This document shows, piece after piece, positions 36,482 through 45,642 of a stretch of 64,000 nt of DNA. The notes under the pieces are model-generated. The model was given only the letters and a program-made list of their open reading frames with translations. It was not told where the DNA came from and made no database searches. The position numbers and the translations under genes are program-made. The first letter of the stretch is position 1. Every line of letters starts with the position of its first letter. The DNA lies in NCBI GenBank assembly GCA_963678465.1, contig OY782858.1, positions 2,046,001 through 2,110,000 of the forward strand, given 5' to 3'. The stretch comes from Paludibacter sp963678465. GTDB taxonomy: Bacteria; Bacteroidota; Bacteroidia; Bacteroidales; Paludibacteraceae.

Positions 36482-37162
36482 ATGGACGTAAAAAAATCAC
36501 CTAAAGCAAGCCTGGAAGACAAAAAGATGCTATTTGTCATGATGGGACTTGTTATGGTTTTATCATTGCTTTACATCGGATTTGAATGGACTGACAGAGA
36601 AGTAACAGTCTATGCTGCAACGGATACAAGTTTGCTTGCAGAAGAAGAAATTGAAGTGGTTCAAACAGCTCAGGAATTGCCACCTCCTCCTCCTCCTCCT
36701 GCTCCGGAGATTGTGGAAATTTTAAATGTTGTAGAAGACAACGTTGAAGTTGCAAGTGTAGAAATCAACACTGAAGATGACAAAAACAAGGTAGTTGTTG
36801 TTAGCGCACCAGTTACAAGTGCTCCTATAGAAGAAGAAGAAGACAATGTCGTTTTTCAGGTGGTTGAAAAAATGCCTTCTTTCCCTGGTGGTGATGCCGC
36901 TCTGTTTAAATTTCTTGGAGATAATGTAAAATATCCGGTTATAGCACAAGAAAACGGTGTTCAGGGACGTGTTATTTGTCAATTCGTTGTAAATCGCGAC
37001 GGTACCATAGTAGACGTAGAAGTAGTTCGTAGCGTAGATGCAAGTTTGGACAAAGAAGCTATTCGTGTTATCAAATCGATGCCCAAATGGAGTCCCGGAC
37101 AACAACGTGGAAAACCGGTACGTGTTAAATACACATTACCTGTTAACTTCAAATTACAATAG
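36482..37162 (+). CDS. tonB: TonB energy-transducer protein
   Basis: A 226-residue inner-membrane-anchored protein. A cytoplasmic N-terminus of about 14 residues is followed by one membrane helix (MLFVMMGLVMVLSLLYIGF), an acidic/proline-rich spacer with PPPPPPPAPE at about residues 69-78, and a C-terminal TonB domain (FPGGDAALFKFLGDNVKYP, VQGRVICQFVVNRDG, PKWSPGQQRGKPVRVKY). It passes proton-motive force to outer-membrane receptors. ExbB/ExbD genes are not adjacent. A TACATTTG -7-like box lies at 36439-36446. The 293 bp before the gene are AT-rich and otherwise featureless. Confidence 0.93.
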   Translation: MDVKKSPKASLEDKKMLFVMMGLVMVLSLLYIGFEWTDREVTVYAATDTSLLAEEEIEVVQTAQELPPPPPPPAPEIVEILNVVEDNVEVASVEINTEDDKNKVVVVSAPVTSAPIEEEEDNVVFQVVEKMPSFPGGDAALFKFLGDNVKYPVIAQENGVQGRVICQFVVNRDGTIVDVEVVRSVDASLDKEAIRVIKSMPKWSPGQQRGKPVRVKYTLPVNFKLQ

Positions 37163-37226
37163 TATTAAAAGTTTGATGTCGGTTGTACCAACGGTCAATC
37201 GAATACACATTAAAATAAAAAACTTT

Positions 37227-37260
37227 AAAAACCGTTTGGTATGTTCCAAACGGTTTTTTT
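37227..37260 (+). terminator. Terminator after tonB
   Basis: A 13-bp perfect stem (37227-37239 with 37246-37258), 6-base loop, then T-rich sequence. It ends only 12 bp before the hflX start, so it separates tonB from hflX unless read through. Confidence 0.9.
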
Positions 37261-37271
37261 AATAAATTCAA

Positions 37272-38468
37272 ATGCAGACAGAAATATATCAGGAAAGGGC
37301 TGTTTTGGTAGGGTTAATTACTCAAAATCAGAAAGAAGATAAAGCAAAGGAATATCTTGAGGAATTGGCTTTTTTGGCTGATACTGCCGGTGCTACGCCC
37401 GAAAAAATGTTTTTCCAGCGAATTGACTACCCAAACCCTAAGACTTTTGTTGGTCCTGGAAAGTTGCAGGAAATCAAGCAATATGTCGACGAGAATGAGA
37501 TCGGTCTTGTGATTTTCGATGATGAACTAAGCCCAAAGCAATTGCGAAACATTGAAGCAGAATTAAAGGTGCTGATTCTCGATCGGACTAACCTGATTCT
37601 CGATATTTTTGCTAAACGAGCCCAAACAGCCAATGCTAAAACACAGGTTGAACTAGCTCAGTTGCAGTACATGCTCCCCCGCCTTACACGTTTGTGGACT
37701 CACCTCGAACGCCAACAGGGTGGTATCGGTATGCGTGGACCGGGCGAAACGCAGATAGAAACCGACCGAAGAATTATTCTTACCAAAATAGCATTGCTCA
37801 AACAAAACCTGAAAGATATCGACAAACAAATGTCGACACAACGAAAAAACCGCGGAAAAATGGTTCGGGTTGCGCTGGTTGGTTATACAAACGTTGGTAA
37901 ATCAACACTTATGAACCTGTTAAGCAAATCGGAAATCTTTGCTGAAAACAAACTTTTTGCTACGCTCGACACTACCGTTCGGAAAGTAATTATTGACAAC
38001 CTTCCGTTTTTATTGTCGGACACTGTTGGTTTTATTCGTAAACTACCTCATCATTTGGTTCAGTCGTTCAAATCAACCCTCGATGAAGTGCGTGAAGCTG
38101 ATTTACTGATTCATGTTGTCGACATCTCGCATCCTAACTTTGAAGAACAACTCGAAGTAGTACAGCAAACGCTGAAAGAAATCGACACCGTGGAGAAACC
38201 AACTATACTTGTTTTTAATAAAATCGATGCATTTAGTTATGTTCCAAAAGATGAAGATGATTTATCGCCTGTGAAGCGTGAAAACATCAGTCTTGAGGAG
38301 CTGGAAAGAACATGGATGTCGAAACTAAATGACAATTGTATATTTATTTCGGCACGCGATAAAATGAATATGGATGACTTAAAGGCAATTATGTATGCTA
38401 AAATCAAAGCAATTCATGTAGAACGATATCCATATAACGATTTTTTGTTTCAAAAATACGAAGAATAA
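37272..38468 (+). CDS. hflX: HflX, ribosome-associated GTPase
   Basis: A GTPase that splits stalled ribosomes. The N-terminal HflX domain contains NPKTFVGPGKLQEI and FDDELSPKQLRNIE, followed by the linker helix GGIGMRGPGETQIETDRR. The G domain has G1 GYTNVGKST near residue 204, G3 DTVGFIRKLP near 250 and G4 NKID. 398 residues. Translation starts 12 bp after the tonB terminator, which leaves almost no leader; a promoter must overlap tonB's end or the hairpin. Confidence 0.95.
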   Translation: MQTEIYQERAVLVGLITQNQKEDKAKEYLEELAFLADTAGATPEKMFFQRIDYPNPKTFVGPGKLQEIKQYVDENEIGLVIFDDELSPKQLRNIEAELKVLILDRTNLILDIFAKRAQTANAKTQVELAQLQYMLPRLTRLWTHLERQQGGIGMRGPGETQIETDRRIILTKIALLKQNLKDIDKQMSTQRKNRGKMVRVALVGYTNVGKSTLMNLLSKSEIFAENKLFATLDTTVRKVIIDNLPFLLSDTVGFIRKLPHHLVQSFKSTLDEVREADLLIHVVDISHPNFEEQLEVVQQTLKEIDTVEKPTILVFNKIDAFSYVPKDEDDLSPVKRENISLEELERTWMSKLNDNCIFISARDKMNMDDLKAIMYAKIKAIHVERYPYNDFLFQKYEE

Positions 38469-38568
38469 GTAGCTATATATCAACCAAAAACATCTATACC
38501 GATATACATTTTCGATTTTTCATACGCTCAGGCAAATTACATAAAATTTTAAAAATCAAAAACTAATT

Positions 38569-40551
38569 ATGTCAGCTTATCGTCAACTTACAGAAAAAGA
38601 AATTGCCACACTAACCGTTTATGGTTGCACAGCCGAATCATGGCAAAACGTGAGGGTAGCCGAAGAGTTTTCGCCGGCATTCGTAACCAATGTACATTTT
38701 TCGGGCGAAATTGAATTAGGAACTTTCAACAAAGTATTTGAACTTGCCGGAGGCCTGAAGAAACATTCGGGGCTAAACAACTGCTGCTTACACAACTGTA
38801 CAGTGGGTAACGATGTTTTTATTGACAAAATTGACAATTATATTGCTAATTATAAAATTGACGATAATTCCTACATCGAAAATGTCAATCTTATTTTGGT
38901 TGATGGAATTACTGCATTCGGCAATGGAGTAAAAGTACCGGTAATGAACGAAGGTGGTGGACGCGAAATTCCAATTTTTGATTGGCTTTCGGCACCATTG
39001 GCCTACATACTCACCCTCTATCGTCACCGTCCACAACTCATCCAAAATCTTCAACATTTAATTGATGAATATGCTAATTCTCAAAAATCGAACAAAGGCT
39101 ACATTGCAAAAAATGTTCGGATTGTGAATTGTGGTACAATTAAAAATGTAAGAATTGGTGATTATGCCCTTATCGAAGGAGCTTCGTTGCTCGAAAATGG
39201 CACGGTGAACAGCAACCAAAGTGCTCCTGTTATCATCGGTTCCGGTGTTAAATGTAACGATTTTATTTTAAGTTCAGGAGTATCGGTTACCGATTCTACA
39301 TTGATCTCGCGTTGTTTTATTGGCCAGGGCTGTATTATGGGGAAACACTATTCGGCGCTTGATTCTCTGTTCTTCTCAAACTGTCAGGGTATGCATGGAG
39401 AGGCAACAGCAATTTTTGCCGGACCTTATACTGTATCACATCATAAATCCACCTTACTGATAGCGGGTATGTTCTCGTTTCTTAACGCAGGCAGCGGATC
39501 CAACCAAAGCAATCACATGTACAAGTTAGGACCTATACATCAGGGAATTTGTGAACGCGGATCGAAAACCACAAGCGATTCTTATCTGCTTTGGCCAGCT
39601 AAAATAGGCGCATTTACGCTCGTCATGGGACGCCATTACAAACATTCCGACACTTCCGATTTACCATTCTCGTACCTCATCGAAAATGCTACTGACAGTT
39701 ACCTTGTTCCGGGCGTTAACCTACGGAGCGTTGGAACCATCCGCGATGCGCAAAAATGGCCCAAACGCGACAACAGAAAAGATAGCCGAAAACTAGATCC
39801 TATCAACTTCAATTTACTGAGTCCATACACCATTCAGAAAATGATAAAAGGGACTGAAATACTCAGAAACATACAGCAAACATCTGGCGAAACCACAAGC
39901 ATTTATACCTATCAAAACTGCAATATTAAAAATTCATCTTTAAGCAAGGGAATAGAATTTTACAATATCGCAATCAACAAATTTCTCGGCAATTCACTCA
40001 TAAGCAGGCTTAAAGACAACACCTATTTGAGTATTGAGGAAATAAGAGCAAAACTTCAGCCCGACACCGATAAAGGTTTTGGCGAGTGGATAGATTTATC
40101 GGGTTTAATTGCTCCGAAAAACATAATCGACACATTGCTTTGTGAAATTGAAGCAAACAAACATAATCTAGATCAAATTCAGCAGGGATTTGAGAATATG
40201 CACAAAAACTACTACAAGTACGAATGGACTTGGGCATTAAGTAAATTACTGAAATACTGGGACAAGAAACTCACAGAAGTTACTTATGATGATGTTTTTT
40301 CGATGATTGAATTGTGGAAAGAGTCTGTTGTAAAACTTGACAAATTAATTTACAGCGATGCAAAAAAAGAATTTGATCTGAACTCTAAAACCGGTTTCGG
40401 TGTTGATGGAAATGAAGAACAGAAACATCAGGATTTTGAATCGGTACGAGGAAACTTTGAAAGCAATCCTTTTGTGCTCGAAGTGCTGAATCATATTAAA
40501 TTAAAAACGAAACTGGGCGACGATTTGATTGAAAAACTGAAACTTCAATAA
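38569..40551 (+). CDS. DUF4954 left-handed beta-helix protein
   Basis: A 660-residue cytoplasmic protein of a family found mainly in Bacteroidota. Hexapeptide-type repeats with small residues at regular spacing occur around residues 75-130 and 180-300 (VRIGDYALIEGASLLENG, SNCQGMHGEATAIFAGPYTV), as in sugar-nucleotide acyl/nucleotidyltransferases. The highly conserved stretches are GSGSNQSNHMYKLGPIHQG and RSVGTIRDAQKWPKRD. The C-terminal 200 residues are helical. No nucleotidyltransferase motif was seen. A sugar-nucleotide-related role is a guess from the fold only. Confidence 0.85.
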   Translation: MSAYRQLTEKEIATLTVYGCTAESWQNVRVAEEFSPAFVTNVHFSGEIELGTFNKVFELAGGLKKHSGLNNCCLHNCTVGNDVFIDKIDNYIANYKIDDNSYIENVNLILVDGITAFGNGVKVPVMNEGGGREIPIFDWLSAPLAYILTLYRHRPQLIQNLQHLIDEYANSQKSNKGYIAKNVRIVNCGTIKNVRIGDYALIEGASLLENGTVNSNQSAPVIIGSGVKCNDFILSSGVSVTDSTLISRCFIGQGCIMGKHYSALDSLFFSNCQGMHGEATAIFAGPYTVSHHKSTLLIAGMFSFLNAGSGSNQSNHMYKLGPIHQGICERGSKTTSDSYLLWPAKIGAFTLVMGRHYKHSDTSDLPFSYLIENATDSYLVPGVNLRSVGTIRDAQKWPKRDNRKDSRKLDPINFNLLSPYTIQKMIKGTEILRNIQQTSGETTSIYTYQNCNIKNSSLSKGIEFYNIAINKFLGNSLISRLKDNTYLSIEEIRAKLQPDTDKGFGEWIDLSGLIAPKNIIDTLLCEIEANKHNLDQIQQGFENMHKNYYKYEWTWALSKLLKYWDKKLTEVTYDDVFSMIELWKESVVKLDKLIYSDAKKEFDLNSKTGFGVDGNEEQKHQDFESVRGNFESNPFVLEVLNHIKLKTKLGDDLIEKLKLQ

Positions 40552-40660
40552 AATATTTTCGTCACAAACCAATGGTGAATTATAGTTGTTGCCTGCAAAA
40601 ACTAAATTGATAACATAATCAGAGCATAATTCATCAAATAAAATAAAACAAAATAAAGTT

Positions 40661-41827
40661 ATGAATAATTTTAATTTTTATAGTCCCACTTTTTTTGTAT
40701 TTGGGAAAGAAAGAGAAAACGAAGCAGGTAAATATGTAAAACGTTTTGGAGGCACAAATGTATTGATTCATTACGGCAGTGGCTCTGTGTTGAAAAGCGG
40801 ATTGCTCGACAGAGTTAAAAAATCGCTCGAAGCATCAGCAATAAAATTTACCGAATTGGGAGGCGTAGTCCCAAATCCGCGCAGCGGACTGGTTTACAAA
40901 GGTATCGACATTTGCAAAAAAGAAAAAATAGATTTCATTCTGGCTGTTGGCGGCGGAAGTGTGATCGATTCGGCTAAAGCCATTGCATTGGGAGCTGTTT
41001 CTGATGGCGATTTCTGGGAGTTTTATCTTGGAAAAAAAGTAGAAAAAGCATTGCCGGTTGCCACTATCCTTACGCTCACTGCTGCCGGAAGTGAAGGCTC
41101 GACAGGATCAGTAATTACTCACGAAAATGGCATGTTGAAACGCGCTGCTAACAGCGATTTGTTACGACCGGTTTTCTCCATCCTGAATCCAGAATTAACC
41201 TGTTCGTTGCCCGCTTATCAAACTGCTTGTGGCGCTACCGACATGATGGCACACGTAATGGAACGTTATTTTACAAACACTAAAAATGTAGAAATCACCG
41301 ACCGTTTATGCGAAGCCGTTTTGCTGACTGTAATAAACGAAACTCCAAAAGCACTCTCAAATCCGAATGATTACGAAGCCCGTGCCAATCTGATGTGGGC
41401 TGGTATGGTTGCACACAACGACATTTGTGGTGTTGGGCGCGAGCAGGACTGGTCATCGCATGGCATGGAGCACGAATTATCGGGGTTGTATGATGTTGCC
41501 CATGGTGCTGGTCTGGCTGTTATGTTTCCAGCCTGGATGAAGTATGTGATGCAGAATGACATTATGCGCTTTGCACAATTTGCTGTACGTGTTTGGGGGT
41601 GCGAAATGGATTTTAGCAATCCTGAAAATACCGCACGTAAAGGAATTGAAAAATACGAGCAGTTTATGACTTCAATAGGAATGCCTATCCGTTTTTCACA
41701 ACTCGGCGCTAAGGCTGAAGACATCCCAACTTTAGTAAGCTCTATTGGATTAGGCGAACATACAATGGGAAGTTTTGTAAAACTGAAACAGGAAGATATT
41801 AAAAAAATATACGAGCTTGCCGTATAA
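40661..41827 (+). CDS. yqhD: YqhD/BdhA-type iron/zinc alcohol dehydrogenase
   Basis: A 388-residue group III alcohol dehydrogenase, probably NADPH-dependent, that reduces aldehydes to alcohols. The cofactor loop is AVGGGSVIDSAKA near residues 95-107. Metal ligands Asp194, His198, His267 and His281 fall at exactly the positions of E. coli YqhD, as I recall them. The physiological aldehyde cannot be read from sequence; detoxification or fermentative butanol/propanol formation are both possible. Monocistronic by context: the next gene is convergent. Confidence 0.92.
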   Translation: MNNFNFYSPTFFVFGKERENEAGKYVKRFGGTNVLIHYGSGSVLKSGLLDRVKKSLEASAIKFTELGGVVPNPRSGLVYKGIDICKKEKIDFILAVGGGSVIDSAKAIALGAVSDGDFWEFYLGKKVEKALPVATILTLTAAGSEGSTGSVITHENGMLKRAANSDLLRPVFSILNPELTCSLPAYQTACGATDMMAHVMERYFTNTKNVEITDRLCEAVLLTVINETPKALSNPNDYEARANLMWAGMVAHNDICGVGREQDWSSHGMEHELSGLYDVAHGAGLAVMFPAWMKYVMQNDIMRFAQFAVRVWGCEMDFSNPENTARKGIEKYEQFMTSIGMPIRFSQLGAKAEDIPTLVSSIGLGEHTMGSFVKLKQEDIKKIYELAV

Positions 41828-41846
41828 CCTTTCCTTTTAAAAGCCT

Positions 41847-41892
41847 AAAACGCGCTCGGCAAAAGTACTATTTACTTTTCAGAGCGCGTTTT
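41847..41892. terminator. Shared convergent terminator overlapping a coding end
   Basis: An 11-bp outer stem (41847-41857 with 41882-41892) plus an inner 7-bp stem AAAAGTA/TACTTTT (41861-41867 with 41873-41879). It would serve the alcohol dehydrogenase gene. The right arm lies inside the last codons of the minus-strand serine hydrolase, whose stop is at 41868. Confidence 0.75.
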
Positions 41893-43079
41893 TCATTTAT
41901 CGAGCCCGCTACTGCATTTGCAACCGATGTTCTGAGTTTGGCAACACTTCCCCTGTCAGTCGGGTGTACACGGTTAGTGAGTAAAATAACCGCTATATCA
42001 TTTTCAGGATCAATTACAATCGATGTACCTGTGTAGCCGGTATGACAATAGGTACTTGAGCTAAACAAATCGCCTTTACAACCTGAATATGCCGATGACA
42101 TATCCCAACCAGGCGTACGTCCGAATTTTTTCAATGACTCCGGCAAAGTAGTCATAAGGTTCACACTCAAAGGACTCAAAATTCGTTTGCCATTTATCTC
42201 TCCTCCATTCATCAACGCAGCTACCAATATACCAAGATCATTTACATTCGAAAACAATCCTGCATTACCCGATATTCCTTCATTCATGACACGAGCCAAT
42301 GGGTCATGTACAACACCTTTTAATACTGATCCATTTTTTTGCTTTTCGGTTGGCGCACATTCAATTTTCATTTCATCCGATGGATTAAAGTCTGTCTGTG
42401 CCATATTCAGCACATCAAATATATTTTCTTTACAAAAATCTCTCAGATTTTTTCCACTTACAGTTTCAACAATATGCTGTAAGGTGATATAATTCAAGCA
42501 ACTGTACTTCATATTACTTCCCGGTTCAAATTCACGCCTGCATGAATCAATATACAGCGTCAACACCTGCGGAAGTGGTAATCCAGTGCGCTTTTCTAAA
42601 GCCGACACTGGTGCATAAGCGGGCAAACCTGATGTATGCGTCAGTAAATGAATAATTTTTATTTGTTTTTCATCTTTTCCCTCAGTAAAATTTGAAAAAC
42701 CTGGCAGGTACGATGCTACATTGTCATTCAACCCAATCATACCTTTTTCAATAAGAATCATAACAGAAGTGGCAGTCGCTAAAGGCTTTGTACACGATGC
42801 AAGATCAAAAACAGTGTTAACACTCATTGGTTGTACATCAGGATAAGTCTGTTTATTCCCGTAAGCTTTCAAATAAACTATTTTCCCCTTACTAACAACT
42901 CCAAGCACGGCTCCCGGTATTTCTTTTCTGTAAATTGACAATTGAATGGCGTTGTCAGCATTCGTTAACTTGCTCTCGTTTAATCCCGTTGCTGCTGGTG
43001 TGAGTTGTGTTAGTCCCTGAGCAATTGAGCTTTGATAGCTTGAAATCAGGAAGATGAATAAAAGAATTTTCGTTTTCAT
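41868..43079 (-). CDS. Exported serine hydrolase, beta-lactamase class C / PBP-like
   Basis: A 403-residue secreted protein with a signal peptide ending near IAQG (residue 22). The catalytic SxxK is Ser95-Cys-Thr-Lys98 (LASCTKP). The third motif is HTG (CHTGYTGTS, about residue 350) rather than KTG, as is common in esterase-like members. The second motif reads Tyr192-Ser-Cys instead of Tyr-x-Asn. The substrate is unknown: peptidoglycan peptide, ester or D-amino-acid amide are all possible. The last codons overlap a terminator stem. Confidence 0.85.
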   Translation of the reverse strand: MKTKILLFIFLISSYQSSIAQGLTQLTPAATGLNESKLTNADNAIQLSIYRKEIPGAVLGVVSKGKIVYLKAYGNKQTYPDVQPMSVNTVFDLASCTKPLATATSVMILIEKGMIGLNDNVASYLPGFSNFTEGKDEKQIKIIHLLTHTSGLPAYAPVSALEKRTGLPLPQVLTLYIDSCRREFEPGSNMKYSCLNYITLQHIVETVSGKNLRDFCKENIFDVLNMAQTDFNPSDEMKIECAPTEKQKNGSVLKGVVHDPLARVMNEGISGNAGLFSNVNDLGILVAALMNGGEINGKRILSPLSVNLMTTLPESLKKFGRTPGWDMSSAYSGCKGDLFSSSTYCHTGYTGTSIVIDPENDIAVILLTNRVHPTDRGSVAKLRTSVANAVAGSINEKRALKSK

Positions 43080-43320
43080 ATTTAAAAATTTCGAATATAG
43101 GACAAAGGTATGTTTTTTTTAGTTTGTTATTTAAGGTGTAGTCTTTTTTTTGATGTAATTAACTGTAGAAAAATATGTATTTTTGCAGTGATATAATCTG
43201 AAAATGTTTTTTTTGCTATAAAGGTACTCGTTACAAAAAAAATAGGATGTACGCATCAGAAATTACTTATTAGATTAAAATAGCGTAATAATAATTGACT
43301 TTTCTCTTCTTCGTTTAAAT

Positions 43321-44541
43321 ATGACAGTAAAACATTTGGACTTACTCACAATGCCCGATGAGTTAAGCATCAAACTTCCAGCATCAAAGAGCATTAGTAA
43401 CAGAGTATTGATTTTAAATGCTTTAGCATACAGTCCGTACGATGTTCAAAACCTTGCTGATTGCGATGACACGAATGTATTAGTGAAAGTTTTAAACTCA
43501 AATGATAGCGTTTTTGATATTGGTGCTGCAGGCACATCCATGCGATTTCTGACAGCTTTTCTCTCGAAAACAATGGGCGAATGGACCATAACCGGCAGCG
43601 AACGTATGAAAAATCGCCCGATTGCTTTACTGGTAGATGCTCTGAATAGTTTAGGTGCACGTATTGAATATGTGGAGAAAGAAGGTTATCCACCCTTGAG
43701 AATTTTCGGCAGCGCCTTAATGGGTGGTGAAATCAGTATGAACGGAGGAGTAAGTAGCCAGTACATATCAGCATTGATGATGATTGCTCCGTACATGCAG
43801 AAAGGCTTAAAAATAACACTAACCGGGAATATCGTTTCAATACCGTACATTCGCATGACAATGAGTTTGATGAAGGAATACGGTGTCCACGTTGATCTTA
43901 ATGAAAATGTGATTGAAATAGCAGCACAAACTTATACCCCTGTACTGTTTAAGGTCGAATCCGATTGGTCGGCTGCTTCTTATTGGTATGCAATGGTGTC
44001 GGTATCCGGCAAAGGTAAGGTTTATTTAGAAGGATTGAAAAACAATAGCTCTCAAGGTGACAGTAAGGTGGCTGAACTCTTCGAAGCATTGGGAGTGAGT
44101 ACTCAATATAAATCGGAAGGAGTTGTGCTTACTCCCAACGGTAATAATTTATCTGAATTTATATTTGATTTTGTAGATCAGCCCGATTTAGCTCAGACAT
44201 TTGCTGTTACATGCTGCCTGAAAAACATACAATTCCATTTCAAAGGAGTACAAAGCCTGAAAATCAAGGAAACTGACCGGGTTGCTGCTTTGATTCATGA
44301 ATTAGCCAAAATGGGTTATGTTTTATACGAACCTACCGAAGGTGAATTGGCCTGGAATGGTCAAAAATGTGATGTTAACGAACAAATCAATATTGCAACT
44401 TACGAAGACCATCGCATGGCGATGGCTTTTGCTCCTATTGCATTTTTCAAACCAATAAACATTGAAAATCCTCATGTAGTCAGCAAATCGTACCCGGGAT
44501 TTTGGAATGACATTGAATTGATATCACAAAAAAATAGTTAG
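43321..44541 (+). CDS. aroA: 3-phosphoshikimate 1-carboxyvinyltransferase (EPSP synthase)
   Basis: Joins shikimate 3-phosphate and phosphoenolpyruvate. LPASKSISNRVLIL is the N-terminal substrate loop, GAAGTSMRFLTAF the PEP loop, and SSQYISALMM and SDWSAASYW are further signatures. The C-terminal half has KETDRVAAL and YEDHRMAMAFAP. 406 residues, slightly short but complete. The 241-bp upstream gap shows a TATTTTTG -7-like box at 43178-43185. A 71-residue membrane protein gene follows after 29 bp. Confidence 0.95.
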   Translation: MTVKHLDLLTMPDELSIKLPASKSISNRVLILNALAYSPYDVQNLADCDDTNVLVKVLNSNDSVFDIGAAGTSMRFLTAFLSKTMGEWTITGSERMKNRPIALLVDALNSLGARIEYVEKEGYPPLRIFGSALMGGEISMNGGVSSQYISALMMIAPYMQKGLKITLTGNIVSIPYIRMTMSLMKEYGVHVDLNENVIEIAAQTYTPVLFKVESDWSAASYWYAMVSVSGKGKVYLEGLKNNSSQGDSKVAELFEALGVSTQYKSEGVVLTPNGNNLSEFIFDFVDQPDLAQTFAVTCCLKNIQFHFKGVQSLKIKETDRVAALIHELAKMGYVLYEPTEGELAWNGQKCDVNEQINIATYEDHRMAMAFAPIAFFKPINIENPHVVSKSYPGFWNDIELISQKNS

Positions 44542-44570
44542 TCTCTGAATCAACTAAAAATAGAATTATT

Positions 44571-44786
44571 ATGAGCGACGAATCAAAAAAAGATTGTAGT
44601 AAGAAAAATTACAATCATCAGGCATCTGCATCGTCGGGTGCTGTTTATGGACTTGGGATGATAGGCGCAGCAATCTATTTCATCTCGCAAGCCACAACAT
44701 TCTGGCTTGGCGTGCTTGGCTTCTTAAAAGCATTGGTGTGGCCTGCTATTCTTGTTTTTGAGGCATTGAGAGCACTTGGTGCTTAA
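44571..44786 (+). CDS. Small two-helix membrane protein
   Basis: A 71-residue protein. A polar N-terminus (MSDESKKDCSKKNYNHQ) is followed by two hydrophobic stretches, at about residues 24-40 (AVYGLGMIGAAIYFISQ) and 44-66 (FWLGVLGFLKALVWPAILVF). I do not recognise a named family, though similar short proteins are known in Bacteroidota. It starts 29 bp after aroA and is followed by a terminator, so it is probably cotranscribed with aroA. Confidence 0.75.
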   Translation: MSDESKKDCSKKNYNHQASASSGAVYGLGMIGAAIYFISQATTFWLGVLGFLKALVWPAILVFEALRALGA

Positions 44787-44793
44787 CACAAAA

Positions 44794-44829
44794 AAAAACG
44801 CTGCTACAAAATGTAACAGCGTTTTCTTT
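44794..44829. terminator. Terminator between the small membrane protein and the minus-strand barrel gene
   Basis: A CGCTG/CAGCG outer stem (44794-44803 with 44817-44825) plus an inner TACA/TGTA stem with a 3-base loop, then a T-rich run. It can work in both directions between the convergent genes. Confidence 0.85.
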
Positions 44830-44842
44830 TCGATCTATAATC

Positions 44843-45295
44843 TTAGAATCTAAAGCGGGCAGCCAAACAAATTCCATCGTACGACGAATTAAATCCGTTA
44901 CCTACAAAAACTCCGGGTCGATAATCCAGGGAAAGTTGCAATGGGATATTGAAATTGTATTCAATCCCTACCTGACCAAGAACACCAAAGTTGAAATTCT
45001 TGCTTGTGTTAGCATAATCGTAAGCACCAACTCCAACACCTGCACCTGCATACCAGTTAAATCCATCAGCAAGCGCCGACAAATCCCAAACCCACTGGTA
45101 AATACCATTCAAACCAAAACCATAACTGTTTAGGCCAAGGTCTAATTCTAAACGATTAGCATTTCCCATTGGATGTTGATACGAAATTTCACCACCAAGT
45201 CCAAAGCGAATTCCTATCGCCTTACCATCTACCTGCGCACTAAGTGCAGAGAAAAAACATAGCACAAGTGCAAATGTCAAAATAATTTTCTTCAT
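44843..45295 (-). CDS. Small outer-membrane beta-barrel protein
   Basis: A 150-residue exported protein. The signal peptide is KKIILTFALVLCFFSALSAQ. The rest alternates hydrophobic and polar residues in eight or so strands, with Gly/aromatic turns (FGLGGEISYQHPMG, WYAGAGVGVGAYDY) and a terminal aromatic (AARFRF), as in small OmpA-like or OprF-like barrels. The ligand or function is unknown. A TATATTTG -7-like box lies upstream (minus strand, 45359-45366). The 347-bp gap to the next gene is AT-rich and holds only promoter-like boxes. Confidence 0.85.
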   Translation of the reverse strand: MKKIILTFALVLCFFSALSAQVDGKAIGIRFGLGGEISYQHPMGNANRLELDLGLNSYGFGLNGIYQWVWDLSALADGFNWYAGAGVGVGAYDYANTSKNFNFGVLGQVGIEYNFNIPLQLSLDYRPGVFVGNGFNSSYDGICLAARFRF

Positions 45296-45642
45296 AAATA
45301 AATAATTAATTAAGTACTAGTTATTCTTAAACGTACGATTTCTGTTTTTCGCACTTTACAAATATAATATTTTTCACATAAAAATAAAAAAAACATTTTG
45401 TTAAATATATTTAAGTATTGTAATGACAAAACAAACACATAATCAAACAACCTGCCTTTCAACATAAAAACCTTAACTAATAAAAGTATAAAGCAATAAA
45501 GACATCTCTGAATATAGAAATTATTTTGTACTTTTGCATTCAAATTCGTACTATATATTACAACCAGCCAATTTAGATTACCAAATAAAAGTTCATCTGA
45601 ACAATTTAGTTATACAACATAAATCCAATTCGTTTATTCCAT

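Noticed and set aside
45310..45543. 77-codon open frame on the minus strand upstream of the decarboxylase gene
   Set aside because: It is a Phe/Leu/Tyr-rich reading of AT-rich intergenic DNA that overlaps promoter-like boxes on both strands.
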